Assembly (NCBI RefSeq): GCF_963678165.1
Contig: NZ_OY782755.1
Location: 2,294,001 to 2,358,000, forward strand
DNA from: an uncultured Acetobacteroides sp.
GTDB lineage: Bacteria > Bacteroidota > Bacteroidia > Bacteroidales > ZOR0009
DNA: 64,000 nt
Direction: 5' to 3'
Below are positions 25,817-34,773 of the stretch, piece by piece. The translations under genes were made by a program, and so were the position numbers. Every line of letters starts with the position of its first letter. The first letter of the stretch is position 1. The notes below the pieces were generated by a model. That model saw only the letters and a program-made list of their open reading frames with translations. It was not told the origin of the DNA and made no database searches.

Positions 25817-28141
25817 TTAGTTCAAAGAGGTGGCGCTGGCATTCTTTTCGGAAAGAGCAACAAACTCTTCGAGATTCTGACCTATTACCATAATCTTATA
25901 CACCTTTTCATCCTCATCTGCTACTGGAATAAAGGTTTCGTATAGCACTACCGATGAACTTACACCTGTAAGTTCAGATTTTACCTTAGCAGGTATGCCG
26001 CGTTTAATGTTATTCCAAAACTCGTTAAAATGCTTGTTCGCATAAGAGTCGATTTCCTTAATGTTTAACCCTATAAGGTTTTCGCGTCGCATTCCAAGAA
26101 GATTTAGCACCGAATCGTTTGCCACAATTACATAGCCTTCGATATCGTATTCTATTATATTACTTGCAGCACTCAAAGAATCGAGTAGATTTTCAATTTC
26201 TTTTGATTTTCGCGCAGCTTCTTCCTGTGTGGCAAGAAGTTCTTCCATGTTTTGGCGCATTTCCTCTTCCTGAGCAGAAAGTTCTTCGGCTTGGAATTTT
26301 GAGGCTTCAAGTAGTTGTTGTGTCTTAATGTTGATACGTGTTGTCGAAATGGTAGACGCGATAGTAACACCGATTTTTTCAACAAAGTCGATTACATGCT
26401 TTTCAAACACCTCAAACGATGCGAGTTCAAGTACACCGTACACCTCGTCATTAAGCTTTAGAGGTACTATTAAGATGCACGAAGGCTTATTTTCGCCCAA
26501 TCCCGATCCGATGGTAATGTACGATTCTGGAACATCAGTAATGAAAATAGTTTCATTCTCCTGAACACATCGACCAACAAGTCCCTCGCCAATTATAAGG
26601 CTCTTTTCCTCGTACTTGCGCCTATCGTATGCATAACATGCCATCAAATCGATTGTACGATCGCCATTTTCATGATCGTTGATTAGGAATAATCCTCCAA
26701 CATCAGCCTTAATGTAATCGATTAGGTGGCTTATAATATGGTAGGAGAAGTCTTCTAGGTTCGTTTCGTGGTGTCGAAGCAATTCTCCAAAGAGTGCAAC
26801 ACCATGGGTTGCCCAGTTAATCTTTTCATCCTCAATTTTTCTGATTGCTTCCAATCTCTTGGCTTCATCAAGATTTTGTTTCATACTGAGGAGTGAAACA
26901 CCCAACAAATCATTATCGCTCTTTGGCTTAAATTCAATACTTGTATTGCCTTTACCAACTTCGCTTGTAAACTCAACCGTGCGTACCATGCTGTCGATAA
27001 GTTCATTCGTTGAGCCAGCAATATCGTGTAGTTCATCGTTAGTGTCTACCTTAACCTTGTTCGATTCATCGATTTTTCCTTCGGCTAAGTTTTTTAAGGC
27101 TCTATTAACACGATAAAGTGGCTGGGTAATTTTAAACGAGATATACCAAATTACACCTATAATAACCAGCATCGAAAGAATCGCAAACAGTAAAAGCCTA
27201 TCCGTTGTGTTGTTCTCGCTCCCTAGTAGCTCTTTTGATGGGACAGCAAAACCAAAAGCCCAACTTGTTTTTGCAGAATTGAAGTATACAGGTAAAACCG
27301 CATAGTGATATAATTCTTCGAACTTTACTTCAAATCCAAAAGGCTTGTTTAATGCTAGACGGTCTGTAAGGTTTGCCTCAGAAGCCTCGCTATAAATATC
27401 TTGAAGTTTCTTGCCTCGAAATTTGGAATTATTAGCCGCAATTACTGAGCCATCAGCCGAAAGTATAAATGATCTAGCCCCCTTCATTGGTTTGATACTC
27501 GCTATCATCGTTTGAAAAGACTCTAAGGAAATATCAAAGCCTGTAAGACCTGCAAAGCGAGAATTTGATAGAATTGGAGTGCCAATGCTTGTTTCAAGTA
27601 TGCTGTCTTTCTTGTTGTAGCTATACCAGTAGGGATTTGTAAGAAGATTGGTTTTCTTTACCTTGACATTGTAGTATATGGATGATTTATCATCGCCTTT
27701 TAGGTTCAACGTATCCTGCAGATACTTTAATGCTCCACTTTCCCTAAAATAGGTAAACCGAACTCGTCCATAGTTTTTTGTGTATGACGGATTCAAGTTG
27801 CATAGTTCGACGGATACCCATACCGAAGCTATTGAAGGATTTGCTTCAGCAATACTGTTCAACATCTGTTTTATAGCATCAGGTCGCTCATTTACTGGCT
27901 TTGATAGCAGCAAGTTTAGCTCCTTTGCCATCTTCGAAGTTGCGATGAACTTCGAATTAATCTCATTTTGCATCCTCAATGAGTAATCTTTACCTACTCG
28001 AAGAGCAATTTCTTCAGCATACTTGCTCTTTAACGCATTAACTCCCCTTATTTGCTCGTATATACTTACCGAGTACGCTAAAAAAACAACAGCCAAAATG
28101 CTTAGGATAAGCTTCGTACGCAGTTTAAGTCTTATTCTCAT
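25817..28141 (-). CDS. Membrane sensor with Cache, HAMP, GAF and PAS domains and no output domain
   Basis: A 774-residue transmembrane sensor. The order is TM1 (about 10-27), a periplasmic double-Cache-like domain (about 35-305, with YWYSYNKKDS and SFILSADGSVIAAN), TM2 (about 316-337), HAMP (335-390), a GAF domain (about 450-600, VGGLFLINDH to VYGVLELASF), a coiled coil (605-650, EELSAQEEEMRQNMEELLATQ), and a PAS domain (about 655-760). No histidine kinase, GGDEF, phosphatase or chemoreceptor signalling domain follows; the protein ends in NASATSLN. It probably signals by binding a partner. Single gene with its own promoter and terminator, divergent from fabG. Confidence 0.9.
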   Translation of the reverse strand: MRIRLKLRTKLILSILAVVFLAYSVSIYEQIRGVNALKSKYAEEIALRVGKDYSLRMQNEINSKFIATSKMAKELNLLLSKPVNERPDAIKQMLNSIAEANPSIASVWVSVELCNLNPSYTKNYGRVRFTYFRESGALKYLQDTLNLKGDDKSSIYYNVKVKKTNLLTNPYWYSYNKKDSILETSIGTPILSNSRFAGLTGFDISLESFQTMIASIKPMKGARSFILSADGSVIAANNSKFRGKKLQDIYSEASEANLTDRLALNKPFGFEVKFEELYHYAVLPVYFNSAKTSWAFGFAVPSKELLGSENNTTDRLLLFAILSMLVIIGVIWYISFKITQPLYRVNRALKNLAEGKIDESNKVKVDTNDELHDIAGSTNELIDSMVRTVEFTSEVGKGNTSIEFKPKSDNDLLGVSLLSMKQNLDEAKRLEAIRKIEDEKINWATHGVALFGELLRHHETNLEDFSYHIISHLIDYIKADVGGLFLINDHENGDRTIDLMACYAYDRRKYEEKSLIIGEGLVGRCVQENETIFITDVPESYITIGSGLGENKPSCILIVPLKLNDEVYGVLELASFEVFEKHVIDFVEKIGVTIASTISTTRINIKTQQLLEASKFQAEELSAQEEEMRQNMEELLATQEEAARKSKEIENLLDSLSAASNIIEYDIEGYVIVANDSVLNLLGMRRENLIGLNIKEIDSYANKHFNEFWNNIKRGIPAKVKSELTGVSSSVVLYETFIPVADEDEKVYKIMVIGQNLEEFVALSEKNASATSLN

Positions 28142-28184
28142 TACGAAAAGAATTACTTTTAGAAAAGGCCATTTATTATTGAAA

Positions 28185-28192
28185 CAAAAATA
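28185..28192 (-). promoter_or_regulatory. -7 box of the sensor gene
   Basis: Reverse-strand TATTTTTG matches TAnnTTTG, 43 bp before the start. Confidence 0.5.
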
Positions 28193-28253
28193 TCAACATT
28201 CTTCTATTATCCTTTGGCTAAAGCAACATTTTTTCGTGAAGAGATATTTTTTG

Positions 28254-28261
28254 TACATTTG
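28254..28261 (+). promoter_or_regulatory. -7 box of fabG
   Basis: TACATTTG matches TAnnTTTG, 34 bp before the start codon. Confidence 0.55.
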
Positions 28262-28295
28262 CTCTCAGTCATAAACCTAATTAATTTCAATTTCA

Positions 28296-29042
28296 ATGAA
28301 TTTATTAGAAGGGAAAGTAGCCATCATAACTGGGGCAGCACGTGGTATTGGTAAGGCAATTGCGTTGCGTTTTGCAGCTGAAGGTTGCAGTATTGCATTT
28401 ACCGATTTGGAGTATAACGAAGCAGTGCAGGCTACTGAAAAAGAGATTGCAGCATTGGGCGTTAAAGTAAAAGGATATGCATCAAATGCAGCCAGCTATG
28501 AAGACACCCAAAAGGTTGTAGGTGAAATAGCAAGTGATTTTGGACGCGTAGATATTTTGGTGAACAATGCTGGTATTACCAAAGATGGGGCCTTAAAGCG
28601 TATGACCGAAGCTCAATGGGATGCTGTTATAACGGTAAACCTTAAATCGGTATTTAACTTTACCAAAGCGGTTCAACCCATTATGTGGAAGCAAGCGTCA
28701 GGTAGCGTTATTAATATGAGTTCGGTAGTCGGTGTTTCTGGAAATGCCAATCAGTGTAACTATGCAGCCTCAAAAGCTGGTATTATCGGATTTACCCAAT
28801 CGGCTGCTAAGGAAATGGGCATGCGTAATATTCGCCATAATGCTATTGCTCCTGGCTTTATCATGACAGAGATGACAGACCAGCTGCCTGAAGACGTTAA
28901 GAATGAGTGGGCATCTAAGATTCCTTTGCATAGAGGTGGGACTCCAGAAGATGTTGCTAACGCTTGTCTTTTCTTTGCTTCAGATCTTTCTTCCTATGTA
29001 ACCGGCCAGGTTCTTACCGTTTGCGGAGGTATGAATATTTAG
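28296..29042 (+). CDS. fabG: 3-oxoacyl-[acyl-carrier-protein] reductase
   Basis: A 248-residue short-chain dehydrogenase/reductase matching FabG, which reduces 3-oxoacyl-ACP with NADPH in fatty acid synthesis. Visible are the cofactor loop TGAARGIGKA (about 11-20), NNAGIT (about 88), Ser of the INMSSVVG strand, and the catalytic YAASKAG (Tyr/Lys). The C-terminus CGGMNI is typical. It is a single-gene unit with a good promoter and a terminator, not inside a fab cluster, so another SDR substrate remains possible, but the overall match to FabG is strong. Confidence 0.9.
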   Translation: MNLLEGKVAIITGAARGIGKAIALRFAAEGCSIAFTDLEYNEAVQATEKEIAALGVKVKGYASNAASYEDTQKVVGEIASDFGRVDILVNNAGITKDGALKRMTEAQWDAVITVNLKSVFNFTKAVQPIMWKQASGSVINMSSVVGVSGNANQCNYAASKAGIIGFTQSAAKEMGMRNIRHNAIAPGFIMTEMTDQLPEDVKNEWASKIPLHRGGTPEDVANACLFFASDLSSYVTGQVLTVCGGMNI

Positions 29043-29064
29043 TGGTAAAAAAGCATACAATTTT

Positions 29065-29095
29065 AACCATCCTCTTTTGAGGGTGGTTTTTTTAT
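29065..29095 (+). terminator. Terminator of fabG
   Basis: A 10-bp stem AACCATCCTC/GAGGGTGGTT (one G-T pair) with a TTTT loop and a T-run. Confidence 0.88.
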
Positions 29096-29127
29096 TATAT
29101 TAGTAGCTCTATTCTTCTATATCTGCT

Positions 29128-30063
29128 ATGCGAAATTATCTAGCTTATTTGCTTTTAGTGCTTACGGCATCATCGTGTGCGGTAACAACTAAAACGGTTA
29201 ATGTTGATGTACTAATACCTAGTGCTGAAAGGATATCGCTAAATGACAATGAGCGTATTATGGTTGTTGCGAATTACAAACACCACAATAAGCTGATAAG
29301 CAAACAAACGTCCGCATTTGTTGACGATTCGCTTCAGGTTGCAAATGCTGTAAATGGGTTTAACAGCTACTTCCGCTCACTAGGAACGTATTCGCAGAAC
29401 TATGTTCGCGTCATTTACAAGCCAATTAACCAACGCGAACCAGACCTTCTTACATCAGAAGAAATTTGGCGCTATTCTCAGCTGGAAAACCCTAAGTATA
29501 TTGTTGAGCTTTCGCTTTTGCGTACGCTAATAAGCAAGACCGATCCGACATCATACAAGGCAGTATACGCTTCGTTGTGGCATGTTTACGACGCCAAAGA
29601 AGGAACCCTAGTCCGCGAATTGCTCGACAAAGATTCGCTATACTACGACCAATATGAAAGGGTGTCGCGAGCGGAACTCGATTCGATAATTGCTGATGAT
29701 GTATCTTATAGGGTTGCTCAAAAGATTGGCTATTCGATCCTTCCATTTTGGCAGGAACAGTATAGGTACTACCTTACCGTCCCCGATCCTCAGTTTCGGA
29801 AAGTTGACAACCTAATTCAGGAATTCAAATGGAAAGAGGTGATATCGTTAATGCAAGGTTTCCTTTCATCATCGGACAAGGATGATGTTTATGCGGCAAC
29901 CTTTAACATATCGCTTGCCTGCGAAATGCTGGGGGATATTGGTCTAGCCAAAAAGTGGCTCGAAAAATGTCAAAAAATCAAAAACAGCTACGTTGTCGCG
30001 CTCTATTCGGAAGCCCTCAATAATCGAGAAAAACAAGAAAATTCGGGTAGAGAAGGACAATAA
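29128..30063 (+). CDS. Lipoprotein, DUF6340-like
   Basis: A 311-residue lipoprotein: signal MRNYLAYLLLVLTASSC with the modified Cys at 17. The start of the mature part (TTKTVNVDVLIPSAERISLNDNERIMVV cut in parts: VDVLIPSAE, IMVVANYKHH) resembles the Bacteroidota DUF6340 family of envelope lipoproteins. A short TPR-like helical segment lies near the C-terminus (about 235-300, AATFNISLACEMLGDIGLA). Function unknown. A tRNA gene with its own promoter follows 37 bp after the stop. Confidence 0.8.
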   Translation: MRNYLAYLLLVLTASSCAVTTKTVNVDVLIPSAERISLNDNERIMVVANYKHHNKLISKQTSAFVDDSLQVANAVNGFNSYFRSLGTYSQNYVRVIYKPINQREPDLLTSEEIWRYSQLENPKYIVELSLLRTLISKTDPTSYKAVYASLWHVYDAKEGTLVRELLDKDSLYYDQYERVSRAELDSIIADDVSYRVAQKIGYSILPFWQEQYRYYLTVPDPQFRKVDNLIQEFKWKEVISLMQGFLSSSDKDDVYAATFNISLACEMLGDIGLAKKWLEKCQKIKNSYVVALYSEALNNREKQENSGREGQ

Positions 30064-30076
30064 AGGAAATTAATAC

Positions 30077-30084
30077 TATTTTTG
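30077..30084 (+). promoter_or_regulatory. -7 box of tRNA-Thr
   Basis: TATTTTTG matches TAnnTTTG and lies 16 bp before the 5' end of the tRNA. Confidence 0.6.
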
Positions 30085-30100
30085 CAGCATCAAACAACAA

Positions 30101-30173
30101 GCCTCTTTAGCTCAGTCGGTAGAGCGGCGCATTCGTAATGCGTAGGTCGCCGGTTCAAGTCCGGTGAGAGGCT
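30101..30173 (+). tRNA. tRNA-Thr (anticodon CGT)
   Basis: A 73-nt tRNA that folds into a full cloverleaf: acceptor GCCTCTT/GAGAGGC, D arm GCTC/GAGC, anticodon arm GCGCA/TGCGT with anticodon CGT at 30134-30136, and T arm GCCGG/CCGGT with loop TTCAAGT. The anticodon reads ACG, so threonine. The 3' CCA is not encoded. A terminator follows. Confidence 0.96.
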
Positions 30174-30185
30174 CATTTGATAAGC

Positions 30186-30225
30186 AAGAAAAGAGCCCGC
30201 AAATGCGGGCTCTTTTCTTTTCTCT
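30186..30225 (+). terminator. Terminator of tRNA-Thr
   Basis: A perfect 15-bp stem AAGAAAAGAGCCCGC/GCGGGCTCTTTTCTT (30186-30200, 30205-30219) followed by a T-rich stretch. Confidence 0.92.
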
Positions 30226-30424
30226 CAATTTGTAGAGAACAGGAACAAGACCAGAACATTTATCACTGGTATCGGTTTTAGACTACGTCGGTTTTTTCAT
30301 CGTTTTTTTCTATAAGTATAAGGCTGCCTTCTGAGCGGCATCACATAAGCTGGTAAACCAGGGTAGCCTCATGTGGGGGATGGTAGAATAGCTTATCCAC
30401 TCAGGAAATGGGCGGTAGGGGTGA

Positions 30425-30550
30425 CATGCGCACATGCAAGCCCTCCAAAAACTTTTTTGGTGCCTTCATGTGGGCATGCAAGCACCAAAAATTCGTTTTT
30501 CATACCTGCATGTGCGCATGCAAGGCTTTTTCGCCGCTTGTTGAAAATAG
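30425..30550. repeat. Intergenic repeat array E (three units of 42 bp)
   Basis: The core CATGTGCGCATGCAAGC and close variants starts at 30425, 30467 and 30509, exactly 42 bp apart. The core has short inverted arms (GCATG/CATGC). The rest of each unit is A/T-run rich and diverged. It lies in an 810-bp gap after tRNA-Thr. No gene is supported in the flanks (30226-30424 and 30551-30983); the forward frames there have no protein-like character. Confidence 0.75.
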
Positions 30551-30983
30551 TGAAGGTGCTTTACGCTACTGGCCAATGGCCTTCAGGTTACTGCTGTAGA
30601 GCTGCCTCCAGTCCACAAAATCCTCTTCTGCCAGAGGTAGCCTACTCCATGAGCTAATCCCAAGCGCTCAGATGTTACTACATCCTCCATATGTGTATCA
30701 CAAAATAGGAGGGTAGGTGCTAAGGATAATTCCACAGAGCCCCACAAAAGCCTGCCACCGATTTAGCTGTTCAATATCAGCTCGCAGCTTGGTACCTATC
30801 AATCGGCAATTCTACGGTTTAAATCACGATCGACGTAGGTTTGCAATACGGAATGCAACCATCACAACACGCCTGGATTGCTGTGTAATTTCAGGTAGAT
30901 GGCTGATGGTATCAAGCTTATTCCTTGCCGAGGTTCTGTAAAGAACCGTTTACGAAAGAATAGTCAAAAAAAGTAATAGAAAC

Positions 30984-32747
30984 ATGGAAAAGATTCTGAT
31001 CATTGGAGGTGTTGCTGCGGGAGCAACCGCAGCCGCAAAGGCACGTCGCATTTCGCCCGAAGCAAAGATTGTCATGCTCGAGGCAGGTCCCGATATCTCG
31101 TTTGCAAACTGCGGCTTGCCCTACTACATTGGGGGCGATATTGAGAGCCGCTCGAAGCTAATCCTTCAAAGCCCCGAAAGCTTCAACGACCAGTACAACG
31201 TAGAGGTGCACACCCATACTCTGGTAACTTCGATTGATAGAGAGGCGCACCTTATTAATACTGTAGATAGCTGTAGCGGAGAGCAAAAGGTATTTGAATA
31301 CACCAAGCTGATTCTCGCACAAGGTGGACGTCCAATCAAGCCCGAGCTACCAGGTGCCGATCAAGACCATGTATTTACCCTATGGACGCTAGAGGATATG
31401 GACAAAATCTCCAACTTCATAAATGATAGACAACCTCAAAATGCCGTAGTTGTTGGAGGCGGGTTTATTGGGCTCGAAATGGTAGAGGCCCTTGCCAAAC
31501 GTGGGTTGAGCGTAAACGTAGTGGAGATGATGCCGCATGTTATGGCAATCATGGAAGCCGAAACTGCTGGTTTCATCGAAACCGAGATGCTCTCTTACGG
31601 CGTCGGAATTTACACTGGAAGAGGAGTTGTGGAAATTGGATCGAGATCGGTGAAGCTTGATAACAGTAAAGTATTGGATGCCGACATGGTTATACTCTCG
31701 ATAGGGGTTCGTCCAACCCTACAGCTGGCTAAAGATACAGGGCTAGCGGTTGGCGAATCGGGAGGTTTGCTGGTTAACGACCTGCTGCAAACTTCCGATC
31801 CCGACATCTTTGCGGCTGGCGATATGGTGGAGATCGAGCATCGCGTTAACAGTAAAAGGGTACGTATTCCTTTGGCAGGCCCCGCAAATCGACAAGGACG
31901 AATCGCAGCCGAAAATGCGCTAGGAGGTGCACACCGCTACAAAGGAGCCATTGGCACTTCGGTGGTTCGGGTATTCGGTGCCGTTGCCGGAATAACCGGA
32001 TTGTCGTTGAAGCAGGCACGTGCCGCGGGCATAGATGCCGATGCCGTTGTGGTTCATAAGGAACACCATACCTCGTACTATCCCGGAGCGGAAACTGTAA
32101 CAGCCCTGCTGGTTTACGACCGTACCACTGGTGTAATCCTAGGAGGACAGACTGCTGGCTATAAGGGTGCCGACAAACGGTTGGACGTAATTGCGACCGC
32201 CACAGCAGCAAGGCTTACCGTAAGCGATTTGGCAGATATCGATTTCGCCTACTCGCCTCCAATTGGTACGGCAAACGACGCTATTAATATGGCAGCCTTT
32301 ACAGCAGAGAATAGGATATCAGGATTTAGCCCATCGATAATAGCGTCGGAATTAGATGAATTCTTTGCAGGAAAGAATCCTGTTATTATTGATGTTCGCG
32401 ACGTCTTTGCCTTCGAGAAAAGCCATGTTGAAGGTGCGCTAAGCATTCCTCTAGAGATTCTTCCACAGCAGCTTTCATCTATTCCAACCAATCGCCCCAT
32501 AGCCGTATACGACGAGACCGGCAAAAAAGGTCATCAAGCGCTACGAACGTTAGTTGGAGCCGGTTTTAGGAATGTTACCAACCTATCGGGAGGGCATACC
32601 TCGCTTCAACGCCATGCAAGAGCTATCGGATTTAAGACCATCAAAGTAGGACTTCTACCTATTCATTCAAAATCGGTAGAAGAGGAAGCGGAAGTGGTTG
32701 AAAAAAGGGTAGAGGTGAAGGCTGTTGACTCCAATTCCCCATTGTGA
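30984..32747 (+). CDS. CoA-disulfide reductase-like flavoprotein with C-terminal rhodanese-like domain (frameshifted end)
   Basis: A 587-residue FAD/NAD(P)-dependent disulfide reductase of the CoADR/Npx class. Seen: FAD loop GGVAAGATAAAKARR (about 8-22), redox Cys43 in SFANCGLPYY, NAD(P)-binding VVVGGGFIGLEMVEAL (about 154-170), FAD-binding FAAGDM, and a dimerisation domain. A rhodanese-like domain follows (about 455-545), but its active loop reads YDETGKKG where active members have Cys-x-x-G, so the catalytic Cys is absent. The frame ends at TGA 32745-32747, exactly where a second rhodanese begins one frame over, so the gene was probably longer (see the next entry). Likely role: thiol/polysulfide redox or sulfur transfer. 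Confidence 0.88.
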   Translation: MEKILIIGGVAAGATAAAKARRISPEAKIVMLEAGPDISFANCGLPYYIGGDIESRSKLILQSPESFNDQYNVEVHTHTLVTSIDREAHLINTVDSCSGEQKVFEYTKLILAQGGRPIKPELPGADQDHVFTLWTLEDMDKISNFINDRQPQNAVVVGGGFIGLEMVEALAKRGLSVNVVEMMPHVMAIMEAETAGFIETEMLSYGVGIYTGRGVVEIGSRSVKLDNSKVLDADMVILSIGVRPTLQLAKDTGLAVGESGGLLVNDLLQTSDPDIFAAGDMVEIEHRVNSKRVRIPLAGPANRQGRIAAENALGGAHRYKGAIGTSVVRVFGAVAGITGLSLKQARAAGIDADAVVVHKEHHTSYYPGAETVTALLVYDRTTGVILGGQTAGYKGADKRLDVIATATAARLTVSDLADIDFAYSPPIGTANDAINMAAFTAENRISGFSPSIIASELDEFFAGKNPVIIDVRDVFAFEKSHVEGALSIPLEILPQQLSSIPTNRPIAVYDETGKKGHQALRTLVGAGFRNVTNLSGGHTSLQRHARAIGFKTIKVGLLPIHSKSVEEEAEVVEKRVEVKAVDSNSPL

Positions 32748-33259
32748 TTGATGTTCGTACACAGCAAGAATTTGCAAGCGGAGCGTATCCTGACGCCATT
32801 AATATTCCTGTCGATGAGCTATCGGACCGTATCGAAGAGCTAGGTGACAATCCATCCCGAGAGATCACCGTTTACTGCGCATCCGGTGCCCGTTCTGCCT
32901 ATGCGCAGCGCATGCTGATGCAGATGGGCTATTCCAATGTTACGAATGGAGGAGGACTCTCGACTATGATGTCGCGAAGAAGTAACAAGGCTACAACCAC
33001 AAGTTCTTCTAACGAGCCAATAATTATTGATGTACGTACTCCCGATGAGTTTAATTCTGGAGCTTACCCGAAGGCCATTAACATTCCTCTGGATGAGCTG
33101 CAAATGCGGGTTGACGAGCTAGGAAGCCCTTCAAGAACTATTACGCTTTACTGCGCATCTGGGGCACGTTCGGCCTACGGACAGCGAATTCTACAGCAGC
33201 TGGGATTCACCAATGTAAGTAACGGAGGTGGGATTATGCAAATGATGCTTCAAAGGTAG
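32744..33259 (+). CDS. Tandem rhodanese domains, probably the frameshifted 3' part of the preceding gene
   Basis: A 171-residue frame with two rhodanese domains, each with the active loop YCASGARSAY (Cys intact). As annotated it would start at GTG 32744 in the middle of the first strand (IDVRTQ), which is too short. In the frame of this gene the upstream bases read PIVIDVRT, parallel to the second domain (EPIIIDVRT). One more C in the run at 32737-32740 would fuse it to the preceding gene as NSPIVIDVRT, giving a protein of about 760 residues with three rhodanese modules. A real 1-nt deletion, a sequencing error or, less likely, a programmed -1 shift are the options. Confidence 0.8.
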   Translation: MIDVRTQQEFASGAYPDAINIPVDELSDRIEELGDNPSREITVYCASGARSAYAQRMLMQMGYSNVTNGGGLSTMMSRRSNKATTTSSSNEPIIIDVRTPDEFNSGAYPKAINIPLDELQMRVDELGSPSRTITLYCASGARSAYGQRILQQLGFTNVSNGGGIMQMMLQR

Positions 33260-33352
33260 AGCGTAAAGCCGCTATAAGGCTACCGAGAATAATATCTTCA
33301 TAAGGCTGGGGCTTATTGCTTCCAGCCTTACAATTGAAGTAAAGATTGGGAA

Positions 33353-34513
33353 TTAAATCTGAACATCGTACCAGCCATCGTCAGCGCTGTTGTTCTGCTG
33401 CCTTTCGTTGTATGCAGCAACAAACTCCATGATGGAGTGCTTGGCATCCAGACTTCTAAATGCTGATGCGGCAGCCATAAGCCAGCCGTTGTAATCCTTC
33501 AGCTCCCGCTTATCCTTTAGTATACGGCTTTTGGCAATGTTTAGGGGCATGCTCGAGTAGGCTGCAACAGCGCCATACTTGGGCGAATGCAGCAGCTCTA
33601 CCTTCTCTTTCTCCAAATCGTCAGCCTGCTGCTTTAGGACATCCAGATACACCTGCAGCTTTTCATCGGTAAGCTGCTGAAGGTTTTCGATAGTTTGATG
33701 AATCCATTCCAACTCTAGGGTTAGAAGTATTTGCAGATCTTGCTGCTCGTATGCTGCTACCACCTTTTTCATTACCTCCTCTTTTACAACCTTGGCAGCA
33801 TCATCCTTTTCACCATCGGGATGCACAACCTTGGCAAGCGCAATATAAATGGAGCGGATGCTACGCTGTTTTTGCTCTTCCGCTGCTTTTTTTGCAGCCT
33901 CTTGTTGGCGTTGTCTTTTGCTTTTTTGATGGCGCTCCTGCCAGAATTGCTGCCTGTCCTGCTCTACTTGAGCCTTCATGCGCTGCTTAAACTGGGCAAA
34001 CCCTTCGGTAGAATCCTCAATATCCTCCACATCAATATCTACGTCGTAGCGGTCGCGCATCATATCGGCAAACATTTCCTTAGCCCTATACAGCCGCTGG
34101 CTAAGCTTGGCGCGGTAACTTTCTGCAGACCATCTATCATAGAGTTCCTCGAGTTCTGGATTCATGTCGATATCGCCAAAAGCCTCTTCGCAAAGCGAAA
34201 CAATAGCATCGCCGATGGCGCTGTAGTGCCTGCTCGAAAAGTTGATTCGCTCGGTAGCACGGGCTAGCACTTTTGCCAGATTTATGCGCAATTCGGCAAT
34301 TCGGGGGTATTGAGGCGCAACTTCGTTACCGTATAATTCCATAAGGATGTCAAGCTTCGACGAATCCTCCCGAATGTCCTGCTTTAGCGATTCTATACGC
34401 TGAGTGAGCCTGTTGAAAGCATGCTGCTTTTTTGATAGCACCTTCTGCTCCTTTGGTACAGTCTGCAGCTCATATTCGGAACTTTTGTTGTCTTTGTGGT
34501 ATTTCGATGGCAT
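33353..34513 (-). CDS. J-domain-like protein with coiled coils
   Basis: A 386-residue protein when started at ATG 34513 (MPSKYHKDNK); the longer frame upstream looks non-coding and crosses the -7 box at 34582-34589. The body is helical and very charged, with a long Gln/Lys/Arg-rich helix (about 215-240, QQFWQERHQKSKRQRQQEAA) leading into a segment with an HPD motif (IYIALAKVVHPDGEK). HPD between helices is the signature of J-domains that stimulate DnaK, but here it lies in the C-terminal half and the following helix is unusual. A DnaJ-like role is an inference. Divergent from cinA. Confidence 0.75.
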   Translation of the reverse strand: MPSKYHKDNKSSEYELQTVPKEQKVLSKKQHAFNRLTQRIESLKQDIREDSSKLDILMELYGNEVAPQYPRIAELRINLAKVLARATERINFSSRHYSAIGDAIVSLCEEAFGDIDMNPELEELYDRWSAESYRAKLSQRLYRAKEMFADMMRDRYDVDIDVEDIEDSTEGFAQFKQRMKAQVEQDRQQFWQERHQKSKRQRQQEAAKKAAEEQKQRSIRSIYIALAKVVHPDGEKDDAAKVVKEEVMKKVVAAYEQQDLQILLTLELEWIHQTIENLQQLTDEKLQVYLDVLKQQADDLEKEKVELLHSPKYGAVAAYSSMPLNIAKSRILKDKRELKDYNGWLMAAASAFRSLDAKHSIMEFVAAYNERQQNNSADDGWYDVQI

Positions 34514-34581
34514 GGATTGGATTCTGTAACGACTGGAAATAGGTGCTTTATTGGATTGATGACCCTCGTAAAAGCGGGTGA

Positions 34582-34589
34582 CAAAACTA
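34582..34589 (-). promoter_or_regulatory. -7 box of the J-domain-like gene
   Basis: Reverse-strand TAGTTTTG matches TAnnTTTG, 68 bp before the start at 34513. Confidence 0.45.
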
Positions 34590-34773
34590 GCAATTTTCGT
34601 GATGCAATTTGCCAACAAGTATATTTCAATACAAAGATGCAAAGCCCCAGAATCATCCCTCTAACTTCCGAGATAACTTCGCTAAACTCCTTTTCCCGTT
34701 AAATTCACCTAAAGTGAAACCAATAAAGGGAACTATTCGGTAAGTTTAACCATCATTTTAAAGAAGATATCCG

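Noticed and set aside
30373..30941. Forward frames of 60-94 codons after tRNA-Thr
   Set aside because: They follow the 42-bp array and have Cys/Ser/His-rich products without protein pattern.
32730..32750. Programmed -1 frameshift site
   Set aside because: The heptamer does not fit the usual slippery pattern and no clear stimulatory hairpin follows; a simple 1-nt deletion is the better explanation, though not proven.
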